Source of the DNA: Patagioenas fasciata
Taxonomy: Eukaryota > Chordata > Aves > Columbiformes > Columbidae
Reading direction: 5' to 3'
DNA: 64,000 nt
NCBI RefSeq assembly: GCF_037038585.1
Contig: NC_092524.1
Location: 41,674,001 to 41,738,000 of the forward strand
Positions 21,324 to 35,000 of the stretch are shown piece by piece. Under the pieces are notes generated by a model that was not told the DNA's origin, made no database searches, and worked only from the letters and a program-made list of their open reading frames with translations. The translations under genes were made by a program, and so were the position numbers. Every line of letters starts with the position of its first letter. Position 1 is the stretch's first letter.

Positions 21324-22830
21324 TTTATTATATGCATTTTATATACATTATTTTTCAACAGCTGTACTTTTGTTATGTGGTACAATCTTAAAAATTCGCT
21401 GATTCATAGTTTGTAAAACAGAAACCTTACAAAACTCATCAAAACTCGCAAACTGATCAGAAAAGTTTTGTGGAAGACTAGAAAAAATACTTTATTGTAT
21501 TAATCATGCATTACACAAACAAAATCTTTAGTTACACCATAAACTGAAGCACATCTGAAAATAAAATAAAAGCAGGGAATAACTATAGTCAAAACACAGC
21601 AGATTTATGAATCTTGAATCAACTACTTTTGTATTCTATTTGAAATGCAAATAAAAATAATTTTCACTCCGAAAGTTCTGAAACAAGATTGTTATTTGGA
21701 ATCAACTCCATTCCAGGTACTTAACCAGAGGAAAAATAATTTCTTGGTTTGCAACTTTAGAGTTATCAAATGTCCCATTTTCTCATCTACTTCAGACTGT
21801 TCAAAGAGTGCCATAATAGATATACAGGGCCCTTGAACACACTACATAAAAGGATATAAAGACCAACAAAAAGTGAAATAAATAACAATAGGCCATTAGC
21901 AAGATGGGTAATCCTTGATAAATAAACTCGTAAATACAGTAAGATGTACAAAATATCACATAGTGATAGGATGCCAAGATTAATTTTTTTTTAAGAGTTC
22001 ATTCGGGGGTGTTAACCCCTCCGTGTTTCATCAGAACACATTTTACAGTCCTTTATTTATGAAGACAGTTATGCGATGATGATGAATTAGCATCCTTATG
22101 CAAGGACTTAGCTGAGCGGTATTAGGCAAAAGAAGGGAAGAGTGTGGTTACACGGCAGCGGGTCAGTGAGATCTCTGTGTTTTAGGGTTCTATAATGCAG
22201 AAAAACATTATCAATACAATCTTGAGCACTGTTGTGACAGGCTAAATATATAAAAAGACTTATAAAAACTAGAATTTTATCCAAACATTTTGTGCAACTA
22301 ATGCTAAAATATTTTAAGTTAAATTTCCTTTTCTTTAAAGCAAAATAAAAGTTTAAAAGGGGAATCTGTGGCATTCAACTGATAAACAGAAGATTACTAA
22401 GAGATGAAAAGAAAGCTACTCTTGGAGCTCACTTCCCCCCACAAGAGCACCACATTCCTAACCCTAAGGCAGCACACAGAGTCCAAAATAAAAGTCTTTT
22501 GTAAGATCAGACTCCACGTTTGCTTAAAGACACCTAAAGAACAGACATACGCTCAGTTCATATCCAGTCAAGGCTACAAATACTGGTTTTCTTTTTTGTA
22601 TTTCTCCCCACCCCCCCCAAAATACAGTAATTACAGTTAAATGAATGAGCCTGACACTGTTCAAGATGTGGTGGCTTTTCACCAGCTTATACCTGCCCCA
22701 CACAAGAGCCTTCACCCAGGCAGATCAGATGTAGTGTCTTATTGGTAACCTTATCATTGATGGCAGTGACGCATTCCCTCTTTTTTGTCCAAACAGACCT
22801 GCTGTTATGACGCAGGTTTGTTCTGCTGTG
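21324..22830 (-). other. STRN3: Probable STRN3 3' UTR
   Basis: Non-coding AT-rich sequence downstream of the STRN3 stop codon. On the - strand AATAAA hexamers occur at 22052-22057, 21491-21496 and 21324-21329, which would give 3' UTRs of about 0.78, 1.3 and 1.5 kb. The first is followed by a TGTGTTCTGATG stretch that could serve as the downstream element. Which site is used cannot be told from sequence. Confidence 0.55.
22052..22057 (-). terminator. STRN3: Candidate STRN3 poly(A) signal
   Basis: AATAAA on the - strand about 0.78 kb past the stop codon, with a GT-rich stretch 15-25 bases further on. Two further hexamers lie at 21491-21496 and 21324-21329. Confidence 0.45.
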
Positions 22831-23000
22831 TCACACGAATACTTTGGCAAGGGCATCAGCTCCTGCACTGGCAATATATGCTTTTGATGGATGAAATGCT
22901 ACATCATAAATGGATTCATCCAGCTTTTTCCTATGAGCTGTTATTTCTTGCACACATGTCTTGCTGTCCAAATTCCATAACCTAATGGAACAATCATGGC
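22831..23000 (-). CDS. STRN3: STRN3 exon 18: last WD40 repeat and stop
   Basis: Encodes [20 protein letters not shown], then [20 protein letters not shown] and ends [12 protein letters not shown] (stop at 22831-22833). The acceptor CCGTAAACAG is preceded by a strong pyrimidine run, seen as poly-A/AG-rich on the + strand. Confidence 0.98.
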
Positions 23001-26000
23001 CTGTTTACGGAAAAAAAAAAAAAGAGAAGAGAAAAAAGACAAAAATTTGTCAGACACTTAAATGCATCATAAGTGCAAAATCTATATTGTATATAGAATA
23101 TGAAAAAACCCTTACTTCCAGACATTAAATAGATTCCATTAGGATCTACAGCTAGACTTGTGACTGCATCCAAGTGAGCAACCATAGAATGGATCATTTT
23201 ACCTAAAAGCAAAATAAACAGTGAATTTCCTCTGAAGTATTGTTTCTTATAAAAATAACATTGCAATTAAATGTGATATAGCATAACACACTTATTTGTT
23301 GTAGATTTCAACAATATTTGCATGATACAGTTCTATTAAAAATCATTAAGTTTCAACTGCAGACTCTGGTACAAGTGTAAGGGTAAATGACACAGAGCAC
23401 TCAAAAAGGCATCCCCATTCTAAGCGCTCTTTTTATCCATCAGGCATCTTTACTCGCAGCAATGACAAAGAAGCAGCTTGTTTTTCCTTACATGCATCGT
23501 TTCACATTTATCGACACGGAATTTGATTTGATTTGCCTGCTTTTAAGTCTATTAAGATCTTCAGTTCTTCCTTATCAGCGTTCATCTTTAATACCTTGAA
23601 TTAATGAACGTCAGTAAACTGTCAACATACTGTCTCCTGTCCAGATGATTCATATTATGTTGAACCCTTGCTGGACCTGGTAATATTTTATTCCACAAAA
23701 TGATAATTTACTTCTACCTTCTGTTTTCTGTCTTTGACCCAATTATTTGTTTATGCAAGATTTTCCTCCTCATTCTACATCTTTATTTCTTCAAAATAAT
23801 ACATTTTAATTTCAGGACAATCACTGCAACGAATTTAATGACCAAATTCAAATAGATAGATTCATGGAAGATGAGGAGGGGAAAAATGTCTAGCTTTTTG
23901 CCTTTAAACCCCAAATCCCAAGAACACCATCCCCTACTCTGCTCAAACCACGGTTAAAAAAGGGGTTTTCCACACGTGCCTACTTAAAGTCATCTTATGC
24001 TGATTTTTTTTTTCCAACTTTGGTAGGATAACATGCAGAAAGCAACCGATAATTTGACAAACGGAAGTCCATCTTTGTTATTACAATTATTTCAGCCTTT
24101 TTAGGGCTACAAAGTTGGTGAGTAGTTTGGAGGGGAAGCCGTATGAGGAGCGGCTAAAGTCACTTGGTTTGTTCAGCCCGAAGGCAACTGAGGGGAGACC
24201 TCATCACAGCTACGGCTTCCTCACAAGGGGAGAAGGAGGGGCAGGCGTCGAACTCCTCTCTTTAGTGACCAATGACGAAACCCGAGGGAATGTCAGGAAG
24301 ATGTGCCAGGGGAGGTTTACGCTGGACTTTAGGAAAAGGTTCTTCACCCAGAGGCTGGTGAACACTGGAACAGGCTCCCCAGGGAGGTGTCACAGCCCAA
24401 AGTCTGACAGTGTTCAAGAAAAGACTGGACAGCACCCTCAGACACATGGTGTGAACTGTGGGGTTGTCATATGCAGGGACAGGAATTGGACTCAATCATT
24501 GTGGGTCCTTTCCAGCTCAGGACATTCTATGACTCTATGATTCTTTTAGTCATGACAGACTGTGCGGTTTTTCCCTACACCCTTCTTTCCTGTTTTATCC
24601 AGATTCTTTTCTGCTTCATGAACTTAATTGTGTTTTTAAAGTACAGCACAGGATTCCATTACTACAATTAATTTAGGGTTATTTCTTGCCCTAATAGGTA
24701 CCAAGCAGTGTTCTTCACTACTGAGAGTTGAAAAACATAATTAACATATATTCTTACAGTTAAAAGCATGGAAATGATGAAGACAGGAAGAAAATGGCAG
24801 ACATGTTCTGTATAAATTAACAATGCTCTAACTTAAAAGGACTTCCTTGTCCCTCACAACTATCTCTGCCTGTTTTTAGAGAGTATTTTCTGACTGCTGA
24901 AGTCACAATTGCAATGGATATGACTATATCATAGAGAAGGTACTGAAGAGGCTTAATCTTACAAATACCAAAAGTTCTCTTTTATATGAAACCACATCAC
25001 TAATAAGTTTTCTACAAATGGATTCTCCCTATGTCTGCCCAGATTTACTTCAAACATATTCATACATACAAATCAGGGTCTCTTTTATCCTTACCCGTTT
25101 TGTTGTCAAAAAATTTGATGTGTCTATCTTCATGTGCTGTAATAGTTACAGGAAGTGTGGGATGACTTACTACCTTGTTAATATGATTATTTGATTGTAC
25201 ACCTGAAAATAAAATTTTAAAAAAATATTAACCTGCCTTACAGAAAGGGTTAAAGTTAAAATGAGAACATTCTAGCATTACACTTCAGCTTAGTATATTA
25301 ACTAGTATTATATAAGTAACATTTTAGGAAGAGCTTCAATGCATCTCCTAATAAATAAATATAGCCAGGCAGGCTCTAGTCAATGTAATGTAAGGTTAAA
25401 GCTGTACAAGCGGTTTACACACACACAAGATTCTCGATGGAAACAGCAAGCAAACAAAGTACTGCAGAGCAGCACTCGCCAAGTAGAAACAAACTATGGT
25501 ATCAATATGTTTAAGCACACACCTCTTAGAATCTTGAGAAACTTCAGCTTAGAAAACAAGAACTGCTGCTTTCACTACCTCTAACCACTTTCAAATCCTG
25601 CTAATCCACAATCTTTTCCGTCATGTCCAAGCACCTTTAAGCATCTAACCAACTCTCAAATTGCACGATGTAGGAGAGGAGCAAAACTTTTTCATTTACT
25701 TTACTGTATAATAAAACTTGGATAAAGGTACCTCATCCGAGATGGATATTCAATACAAAAGAGCTTTACTTACCAGATTCTGTTTGTGATGAAAGCATTA
25801 CCACTGACTGGGATGTTTCTAAATCATAGATGACTGTGCTGCCAGTGTTAAAAGATGCCACCATATGAGCAGGGTCACAACCTATGAAGTCAACTGATGT
25901 AGGTATTCCATGCTCTAGAAAGACAGAAAAATGTCTTTAGAAATAATGAAACACTTGAAAATTCTTGACAGTTTATACATTTAGTTTGTTTTATACTCAT

Positions 26001-29000
26001 ACTTTAAAGAAGAAATTCACTCACTTCTTTAAAGTAATGCTACAGCACCAGGATTACTTTAGTAAAAGATCTTTTCCCTTTAATTCTGTTATGTAGTTTT
26101 GACAAACGGAGATAGAGAGCCTGGACGCATCATCAGCTGCCTCATAACAGATTTTCAAAACCACTACAAACCCCTACCTTTCTCTCCATTGTAAGTGCAA
26201 ATACAGGGCATTTTTTCTGGTGGGTTCCACAATCTAATAGTGCCATCTGCTGAACAAGATAGTAAGTGATTCTTTACACTACTGTACGCAAGACCCCAGA
26301 CTGCATCTGTGTGAGCAATTAAGGTGCCAGCTAGAACGTTTGGCTCTGAAAAAAACCAAAAAACAAAAGTTCAGAAATGAAACCTTTGTAGTGAAGAGAC
26401 ATTAAACAAGTATTTCTTGTACTTCAGTATAAATTAAATTCCACATAAAACTGTTACAGCCCTTCCTGTTTAAGCAACAACCAGAATATTACATACGCGG
26501 TCAATTTGTACAACCACTGCCATCTTTCTCAAAAAACACACACCAAAAGGACAGACAAACAAAAAACCCCACCAAACCAAACCAAGCTGCCATATGAGGA
26601 AAGGCTGAGAGAACTGGGTTTGCTCAAGCCTTGAGAAAAGGCGGCCTAGGAAAGACCTTATCACCATGTTCCAGTATTTAAACGGTGGTTACAAAGAAGA
26701 TCAAGACTCCCCTTCTACAAGGAGTCACATGAAAAAGACAAGGGGCAATGGGTACAAGTTACTCCTGAGGAGATTCCAACTGGACACAAGAGGGAAATAT
26801 TTCATGATGAGCACAATCATCCATTGGAATAATCTCCCCAATGAAGTGGTGGATTCCCCAACACTGGACACTGTTAAGATTCAGCTGGACAGGGTGCTGG
26901 GCCATCTTGTCTAGACCATGCTTTTGTCAAGAAAGGCTGGACCAGATGATCCTTGTGGCCCCTTCCAACCTGGTATTCTATGGTTCTACGATTCAAAATA
27001 CTGATCACCATCAATAGTAGGACACTGATGCACAGTTTTCCAAGCAGTTATCAGCTCTTTAATTTTATAGACATTGGTTATGGGAACTGAGATGGAAATC
27101 AGAAACATGGGACATAGAATTTGAGTACACTTATCTTAGTTTTCTGAGAAATCCCTATCAGAAGAAATAATCATTCAGAAACTTGGAATTTTGGTCCAAA
27201 GTAGTAAGCATACTTCTTAAAAATAAAGATGTACAATTAATTTTTTTCTTTACTGTTTAATCCCCAGAAATTGCCAGTCTTCCTATTACAATTCTACACA
27301 AAGCATGTCACCAATGCAAGTGGGAATACATAATTAATGTTTACCACACAGAAAAAGTTGAAAACACAATTTACTTGATAAATGGTAGTTACATTTCACA
27401 AAAGCTCTAGAAAACAGATTAGCATCAAGCAACAAATTAATGTTGAAGACAATCGTCATGAGTTACTTATTCTTTAAAAGGCACTTACCATAGGTATCAT
27501 ATGGATCCACATTAGGGCTAGGCATGTTCCACCACTGGATGGTTGCATCGATACCACCACTGAAACACTGTTCTCCATTGGAACTAATTGCCAGTGACAA
27601 TACAGGTCCACTATTGGGAGACAGGGAAAGAGAAGTTTATTGATACTGCCTACACGGTAGAAGTAAAAATTCGTGATCTACTTTCAAAATGAACTGGATT
27701 GTATCAAGCAGTTAAAAAAATTCAAACCACAAAGAAGCAATTTTGTTAAAAGCTTTTCAAAATCTCAAGAGGTGATATCAACCTCTATTAAAATATTAAT
27801 AACAAATTAACTAGAACTACCCAAATCCAAGAAATTCAAAGACCACCACCTTACTTCTCAGAAGCAACAGTAACTACATCTACAAATGCTGAGTTTTTAC
27901 CTTGCAGCTAGACCAATCTAGATTGTACTGAAAGAGGCGGTTGTAGCCTCCCACCCAACTATCTTCTCATCCTTTTTTATGAACCGACAGTAACCTATGT
28001 CCCAGTAAACTGGCTCAGAAAAATGACCCTAGAAAGTACTTTTTGGCCAAGGTTAGACTTCCACTGGTTTAACTTCTTCAACCTGTTCGCTGTGATATGA
28101 GACAAGCACAAGCTGTAGTCTGATGGAAGATGCAGGCCTACTCCTTTAGACACACTACTAAGTCAGGTTTAACTGTATTGTAAAACCATATCCCCAAAAT
28201 TAGATGCCTGGCTCATCTGACAGGCCATGCTCAGGATATAAGGAGTTTACCAGTCATTTAAGTGCAGATGAGCAAACTAGAATTACATATTTGAAGATAG
28301 TGAAAAGGAAGACCATCGGTTGAATCCACCTGTGTATTTGGCAAAGAGCAGAACGAAGCTGGGATGAGAGGGAATGTTGCTCAACGCATATGTGAGGTAA
28401 AAAAAAATAACAAAATTACTTTGTTATCAGCCCCACTGGAAGCCACAGGGTGTAGATGAATTCTGCACCAAAACTTTCCCAAACCTTATCTTTTTGTATT
28501 CAGTAACAAAAGCTCAAATAATAGCCCAAATTTAGACAGAGGAAAAGAACTGAAGGAGAATTCAATTAGTCAGTGGTCCTCTGTCACTCAAAAGAACATT
28601 TGTATTTTATCATGAGGACATACTACTCACCCTGTCCTAAAGAAGAGTGTTTTTTTACACTTCAGTTAATAAGTGCAAAAAATAAGATGTTACATCCTAT
28701 CAAGTAAATGGCTTAAGGGAATGAGGAGGGTGATGATACTATGTGCAGATGTCCAAGTACAAACTACTTTTTTTTCTTTTTCCCCCATTATCAAGGCCAG
28801 CACATGAAGTGTTATCGACTTCCACACTTACAAAGAGCTCTCGTGAAGCTTATCTGGTAACTGGAGACTGGATCTTTAGTTACATAGGGCAAGTACACTC
28901 AAACTACTGTGACTACCTACAGACCATGAATTTTTGTCTTGTGTTCTTATCAGAAGGAAGCAGAAATCAAAATTAGCACGCGAAACTTAGGCAGTAATAA

Positions 29001-32000
29001 AGCAGTTAATGCTTTATGGAGTTTTACAAGTTCCAGCTCAACTTGCACATTTTACTAATGTTGTTTAATTCAGGTCAGTTCACTGTCACCATCTGCCACA
29101 ACAAGGATCTTTCCTTGTTTCAGACTAGTTTGTCCAATCCGCTTCCCCAATATCTTGGGCCAGGGCACAACCAGAAATGAGAATATTTGTAATAAACCAC
29201 CATCTGCACACAAAGTAGGCACGCTTGAGATGGGAAAGGAAGCCTGGGTTGACACTGGAAGAGAACTGACTGTGGTTATCAGAACTTCGCTCAGGTATTA
29301 ATAGACTTTTTGATTATAATAGTTACTTCATTGATTTCCAAGTTTCCCCCAGCACTGAGAGGCATATGTGCTGGTGAATACCCATGCCTTATCTACTACT
29401 TTGGCCTATGCTGGCAATGAAATTTTATCTCTTATTCTTGTTGAAGCCCCTAAAAACAATTCAGAACCTCCCTACTCCCTTGATGTCCTGATTTTTCACT
29501 CATTGAATCGGCCTTATTTTTTTGATCCTGATGATTGCATTTGTACTTCTAATTTCTCAGACCTGTATCTGAAAACACTAGGTACAATTAATAAAGTCTA
29601 CCCTGCCTATCTTCATATGTTATACATAAAATCCACAGTCCAAGATACAGGCATCACTCAGGTCATTTTTACTATCATCTTCTACAATCTCTCCTTTCCA
29701 TTTCAACTAATCACATTTATCACTTCCTGTTCTTCTTGTGTTATCATGGACTGTGTGACTCATGACAGGGACTCAGTATTTGCCTGTTTTCACAAAGTAC
29801 GAGGGCCGTTGTTGATAAAATGTAAAAATAGAGCACATTTGTGGCTTTTACACTGAAGTGTCTTACGAATCCATCAGATAACGACAATACATTTATCAAG
29901 CATTAATTATGTCAAACACTTACATGTGGGCCCTAAATGTGTAGATTGGTTCTACATCTAAAGAGGCACTCCTGAAAGAAAAAGGAAAGTTATTATGCTA
30001 CATGAAATCTCTAGAGGAAAACTCCGAAAACTTATAAGAGTTTAATCAATTTCAAAGGCATTTAAAACATAATTGATATTTTATAAAAACCCATATACTT
30101 GCTTTTTGGCAGGAACCGTTTTCTGCAAATTCCAAAGTTTTAGAGTGTGGTCCTCAGAGGCTGTAACCAGCACAGGCTCTACAGGATGAAAAGCTAATGC
30201 CCGCACTCCATCAAAATGACTGCGTAGCGTGTACTTAGGGTTCCAAGTCTTCCGGAAGGCATCTTTGTTAGCTGGCAGCTTTAGGTAAACAAAAAAAGAG
30301 AATAGAGGCGTAACTTTATCCTGAGTTTAAAAATATGTATAATATACATCTCCCCGTATTTTAGGAAAACACGCTACTTTTGATTCAGCTAATGCACGTT
30401 CAATCTTAAGTTTGCATTTATCTACTGATCTGTCTATATGCATCTGTAACTCCATCTCCGGCCTGTAAGGCAGTCTGCAAATTTTTCTACTATCATAGTT
30501 TCTTCCGGCCCAGAGTGAAATGGAGTACAATGCTGAATACACAGACAAGAAGCCTTGATTTTCCAAAACTAGTTTTAATCTTTTTGTGCAATGACACTTT
30601 AATTCTTCCCTGAAAAAAGACAAGGTTTCATTGCTTATCATGTTGTCTGCACCCAAAGGAGAGATTACAACTGTCAAAAGCTCATTTATCACTTAAGCTT
30701 AACAAAAATGAACCTCAGGTGCCTAGTGAGTGATCATTCTCAGACGAGCAACCTGACTGAAAAATGACAAGAAACATAGAGAATTCTCAAATACTTCTAC
30801 GCATGAAGGTATGTACACATAAGTAGGTAATACAAATTTAAATACACATTTACAATGATTGTAAACCTAACATCACACATAAATATTTTTAATGAGTTTT
30901 ACATATACTTGTGAGCCAATAACTTTGTTACTATGTGAAGCAATATATACAAACTTTACTTTTATATACTGTGAATTCAATTAATACTCTTACCTATAGA
31001 CTGTTAGGCTAAAATGCAACATTTAAAGCTACTTAATACTGACTATAGGTAACTCAGAAGAGTTACCAGAAAACCTCAAAGTCTTCTAGTGAGTGAGAGA
31101 GACTAACTTAGAACTTTGAAATCAATTTATATTCTGCAGAGAGCAGACTCTTCAAACACTACATCCCATTTGTCCTAAGCCTCCACCATACGGAGAAATA
31201 CATCTGCAGGTACTTCTCTCTCTTCCCCTGAAGTAATTATAGAGAGTTTAAAAAACTGACTTTAGTTAGATGAACAAAATTAGCAAACTAAGAATTGATG
31301 GAAACTAATCCTATTGTCTGCCTTACACTCTATCTAGTCACCAAGTAATTGTTAAAGTGTGTATCTTAACCACAGGCCAGAATCTCTCAGTATCCAAAGA
31401 TACTTCCAGCAACACTATTAAGAGACTAAAAATCTCCCATAGCTCCTAAAATCTTAGTACCTCATATCTGTCAGGACTGAAAACAAAACTCAAGATCATC
31501 ACGTAACATAAACTGTAGTAAGTATTCTTGGACCAAATCTATATCCTGGACTGAATTATCGCTATTCACTCACACTAAATTTGATTCTATCCAGTCAAAG
31601 CAAATAAAGGCTCATACAATAAAATTTACTGTTCTGAGTTACAGATTTGCAGGCATTTGCTTTTCTCGTATATTAATGTACATTTCTGGCCTAAGTGCAA
31701 ACTATGCCAAATGCAGATCAAACACCAGAACTTGTTATACCAGACATATAACCTGGATTTCTTTTTTTTTAATACCATCAAACAAATACATTTCATAACA
31801 AAGCATTTTGTTTTCACTCTTCCTACTTCAGAGTATACAGAATACCACAATATTTTTATTGAGATTTAAGTTATTTAGCACTACACTGCATACTATATAC
31901 AAATTTCATAAAAAGAATAATCTTTTCTTCTGGGGAACAGAGTGGAATTCTGGAGTTCTGTATTAAACTTTATAGATTTCAGCCCAAACTGCATATTTAT

Positions 32001-35000
32001 TCATATGTCTAAATTTAAAGTGGATAAGGGGATTAAAAAAAAGGGGGGGGGGGGGGAGTGTGGAAAATGGGAAAAAAGTGGTATTTTTCTATCAGTCCCC
32101 CAGTATTTTTAATCCTCATTATGTAAGGTATTCATCCACCTGGCTAACTCATGTTGCCTCATGTACTTGTGGTGATCTGAGGCTTAGAGAAATTAAAGCT
32201 AAACATTTGAAACCGCAATGGCTAATTTTAGGACATGTTGTTATGTCCCAGATTAGACAGAAGACCTTGATTATTTGGGTGTGACATGCATCCACACCAC
32301 ACTGGTTTCTATTACAGTTGTGAAGAAGAGCCACTCAAAAAACCCAGGATTCAATATAGTGGTCCTTCTGTTTCAAAAAAGGGAAAACAGAGTTCATTAA
32401 CTTTGGCAGACTTTACTACACAGGACCAAGAAGGAACAGCTGGACCCTTGATCCTAGTCCCCCCTCAGCAAACAGCCAGAGAGCAGATGCTTAGAATAAT
32501 AGCACTGACCACAACCAAGAGTTGTTGTTCCCCTACCTAAAACCACCCACAAATACCCAAAACAAAAACTCTGTCTCCATTAGGAGAAACAAAACACTTT
32601 ACATGTCCTGAAAAAACCTTTACCACACAATCTCCCTAAACTTGGAGCAAAAAATCCCCATACAAACCATAAACCACAAGAAATTGCTAAACAGATTAGA
32701 GAAGCAAGCAGAATGGGAAATGCCTGCTTTGTAATACTTGCTCCATTTAACCTAATGAAAATCCCGATTTGCCTTAGTTTTGTCTGTATGGGAACACAGG
32801 CCAGCAACCTATTCATTCTGCCTTGTAAACAACCAGCATTCCAGACTGAATGAAACTACACCTGAGCAAAACAAAACAAAAAAACCAACAAGCAAGCAAG
32901 CAAACAAACACAAACAACAAGAAACAAACTAGCAAACCAAACGAAAACATCCCATGAAAACCAAAACAAAACACATGAAAAAAAGAAAAAAAAAGATACC
33001 ATGGAAGGAAGCTACTCCTTGCCCCTGCAGTCAACAGAATCCTTGCAGTATAGTAAGGAAATGCATATTTCCCTAACCCAATCAACTATGCATCTCCAGC
33101 AAACAGGTGAATTAGAAAGCAATAATTAATAACTACAGTCAGAGTTTCCTAATGTTTTACTGTTTTTTCCTCTTGATACTGTTGTGACTGATTAGAAATT
33201 TCAAAATTTTGATGCTCTGAAAAATGAGGACTTTCCATTTCTCAGCCACAGTATCACAGTATCACAGTATGTTTGGGATTGGAAGGGACCTCAAAAGATC
33301 ATCTAGTCCAATCCCCCTGCTGGAGCAGGAACGCCTAGGTGAGGTCGCACAGGAATGTGTCCAGGCGGGCTTTGAATGTCTCCAGGGAAGGAGACTCCAC
33401 AACCTCCCTGGGTAGCCTGTTCCAGTGCTCTGTTACCCTCACTGAGAAGTTCTTTCTCAAATTTAAGTGGAACCTCTTGTGTTCCAGCTTGATCCCATTG
33501 CCCCTTGTCCTATCATTGTTTGCCACTGAGAAGAGCCTGACTCCATCCTCATGGCACTCACCCTTTATATATTTATAAACATTAATAAGGTCACCCCTCA
33601 GTCTCCTCTTCTCCAAACTAAAGAGCCCCAGCTCTCTCAGCCTTTCTTCATAAGGGAGATGCTCCACTCCCTTAATCATCTTTGTTGCCCTATGCTGGAC
33701 CCTCTCCAGCAGTTCCCTGTCCTTCTTGAACTGAGGGGCCCAGAACTGGACACAATATTCCAGATGGGGTCTCACCAGGGCGGAGTAGAGGGGAAGGAGG
33801 ACCTCTCTCGATCTACTGACCACCCCCCTTGTAATACACCCAAGGATGCCATTAGCCTTCCTGGCCACAAGGGCACAGTGCTGGCTCATGGTCATCCTGT
33901 TGTCCACCAGGACCCCCAGGTCCCTTTCCCCTACACTGCTCTCTAATAGGTCATTCCCCAACCTATACTGGAACTTGGGATTGTTCCTGCCCAGATGCAG
34001 GACTCTACACTTTCCCTTGTTAAATTCCATCAGATTATCCCCCGCCCAACTCTCCAGCCTGTCCAGGTCCCGCTGGATGGCGGCACAGCCTTCTGGCGTG
34101 TTAGCCACTCCTCCCAGCTTAGTGTCATCAGCAAACTTGCTGATAGTACACTCAATTCCCTCGTCTAAATCATTAATGAATATATTGAATAATATTGGCC
34201 CCAGTACTGACCCCTGAGGCACTCCACTAGATACTGGCCTCCAACTGGACTCCGCACCATTGACCACCACTCTCTGGCTTCTCTCTTTAAGCCAGTTTGC
34301 AACCCACCTCACTACGCTATTGTCGAGACCACACCTCCTCAATTTAGCTGTGAGGATGCTGTGAGGGACTGTGTCAAAGGCTTTACTGAAGTCAAGGTAG
34401 ACCACATCCACCGCTCTGCCATCATCCATCCACCTTGTTACATTCTCATAAAAGGCTATGAGGTTGGTCAAGCATGACTTACCCTTGGTAAAGCCATGCT
34501 GACTGCCCCTAATGACCCTCTTATCCCTGATGTGCCTTGAGATGGCACCAAGGATAAGCTGTTCCATTACTTTCCCAGGGACAGAGGTGAGGCTGACCGG
34601 TCTATAATTACCCAGGTCCTCCTTCTTGCCCTTTTTAAAGACTGGAGTGACATTTGCTTTCCTCCAATCCTCGGGCACCTCTCCCGTTTCCCAAGACTTG
34701 GCAAAAATGATGGATAGCGGTCTAGCAATGACTTCAGCCAGCTCCCTCAGCACCCGCGGATGCATCCCATCTGGACCCATGGATTTATGGACGTCCAGAC
34801 TACTTAATTGTTCCCTAACCCAGTCCTCATCGACTAAAGCAAACTCCTCCATTAACCTGGCTTCATCCGGGGTCTCAGGGGTACAGGGTTCCCCAGGACA
34901 GCCTCCAGCGGAGTAGACAGAGACAAAGGCGGCATTCAGCAATTCTGCCTTCTCTGTGTCTTCTGCCACCAGGGCACCCACCTCATTCATCAGTGGGCCT

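Noticed and set aside
29368-29856. 162-codon frame on the + strand in STRN3 intron 12
   Set aside because: It begins at GTG, has no recognisable domain, splice context or promoter and lies in ordinary AT-rich intron.
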